DNA of 21,127 bases, from contig JAZQFJ010000023.1 of NCBI GenBank assembly GCA_045539475.1, positions 1-21,127 on the forward strand, written 5' to 3'. Below the pieces are notes generated by a model. It had not been told where the DNA came from. It saw only the letters and a program-made list of their open reading frames with translations, and searched no databases. Below are positions 20,993-21,127 of the stretch, one piece after another (positions within the stretch are counted from its first letter, which is position 1; every line of letters begins with the position of its first letter). The DNA comes from SIG480 sp045539475. Lineage in GTDB: Bacteria > Bacillota > Clostridia > Oscillospirales > JAAYXM01. Made by a program: the position numbers and the translations under genes.

Positions 20993-21127
20993 GGCTCTTT
21001 GTCAATAGTTGGGGTAAAGAGTTAAAATGAAAAAGTGATTAGGCAGGCAGTCGTCGTTAGGCGGCTGCTTGTTCATTGTTGACTTGCTGATGAGAGAAAA
21101 TATGTAAAATACGATTTCTGAATCTGT
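20993..21127. mobile_element. Right copy of 135-bp terminal repeat, probable IS end
   Basis: Exact reverse complement of 6-140. The tip GGCTCTTTGTCAATAG starts at 20993 and the element extends out of the window to the right. Reading inward, TTGTCA (20999-21004), 18 bases and TAAAAT (21023-21028) form a promoter-like pair lying partly in the tip, as in many insertion sequences where the transposase promoter sits in the left end. The transposase itself is not in the window, so the family call is tentative. Confidence 0.7.

Noticed and set aside
1..21127. CRISPR array, prophage, toxin-antitoxin or defence system
   Set aside because: I saw no regularly spaced repeats, phage structural genes or typical small toxin-antitoxin pairs; every long coding stretch is explained by the housekeeping, signalling or redox genes listed.

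Overview
The window looks like a chromosomal contig of an anaerobic, spore-lineage member of the Clostridia. I cannot name a genus. The evidence is a DarA (c-di-AMP receptor)-HolB-RicT gene cluster, a GerMN lipoprotein, Gram-positive peptidoglycan enzymes without outer-membrane genes, strong GGAGG ribosome binding sites, and a soluble heterodisulfide-reductase/flavin-oxidoreductase operon. Both ends of the window carry the same 135-base sequence in inverted orientation (6-140 and 20993-21127). Its tip reads GGCTCTTTGTCAATAG, most likely the terminus of an insertion sequence, so the contig appears to run from one IS copy to another.

Layout. Positions 1-404 hold the left IS end, a terminator and a tRNA-Trp(CCA) on the minus strand. 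Positions 405-4384 (minus) form a probable five-gene unit: a ComEA-like HhH protein, an OmpR-type response regulator, a sensor kinase, a GerMN lipoprotein and an Sfp-type phosphopantetheinyl transferase. Regulator, kinase and GerMN lipoprotein in this order recall actinobacterial MtrA-MtrB-LpqB. Positions 4472-5761 (plus) encode a D,D-carboxypeptidase divergent from that unit. Positions 5768-10287 (minus) hold FemX-like ligase, alanine racemase, DarA, HolB and RicT, read from a well-formed promoter whose start region carries an 18-base palindrome. A divergent ROK-family regulator occupies 10487-11632 (plus).

Positions 11786-20622 (minus) form one nine-gene redox operon in the order hdrB-hdrC-hdrA-flxD-flxC-flxB-flxA-frdB-like-frdA-like. 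Known HdrABC-FlxABCD complexes oxidise NADH by flavin-based electron bifurcation, reducing ferredoxin and a higher-potential acceptor. Here the last two genes encode a soluble fumarate-reductase-type flavoprotein with a complete set of C4-dicarboxylate active-site residues and its iron-sulfur partner, with no membrane anchor. My inference is an NADH-dependent, ferredoxin-reducing enzyme system whose high-potential acceptor is fumarate or a related enoate. The promoter (TTGAAA-N17-TATTAT) has a near-perfect Rex (NADH/NAD+ sensor) operator over the start site and a second Rex-like site about 120 bases upstream, which fits a redox role. This operon is the most interesting part of the window.
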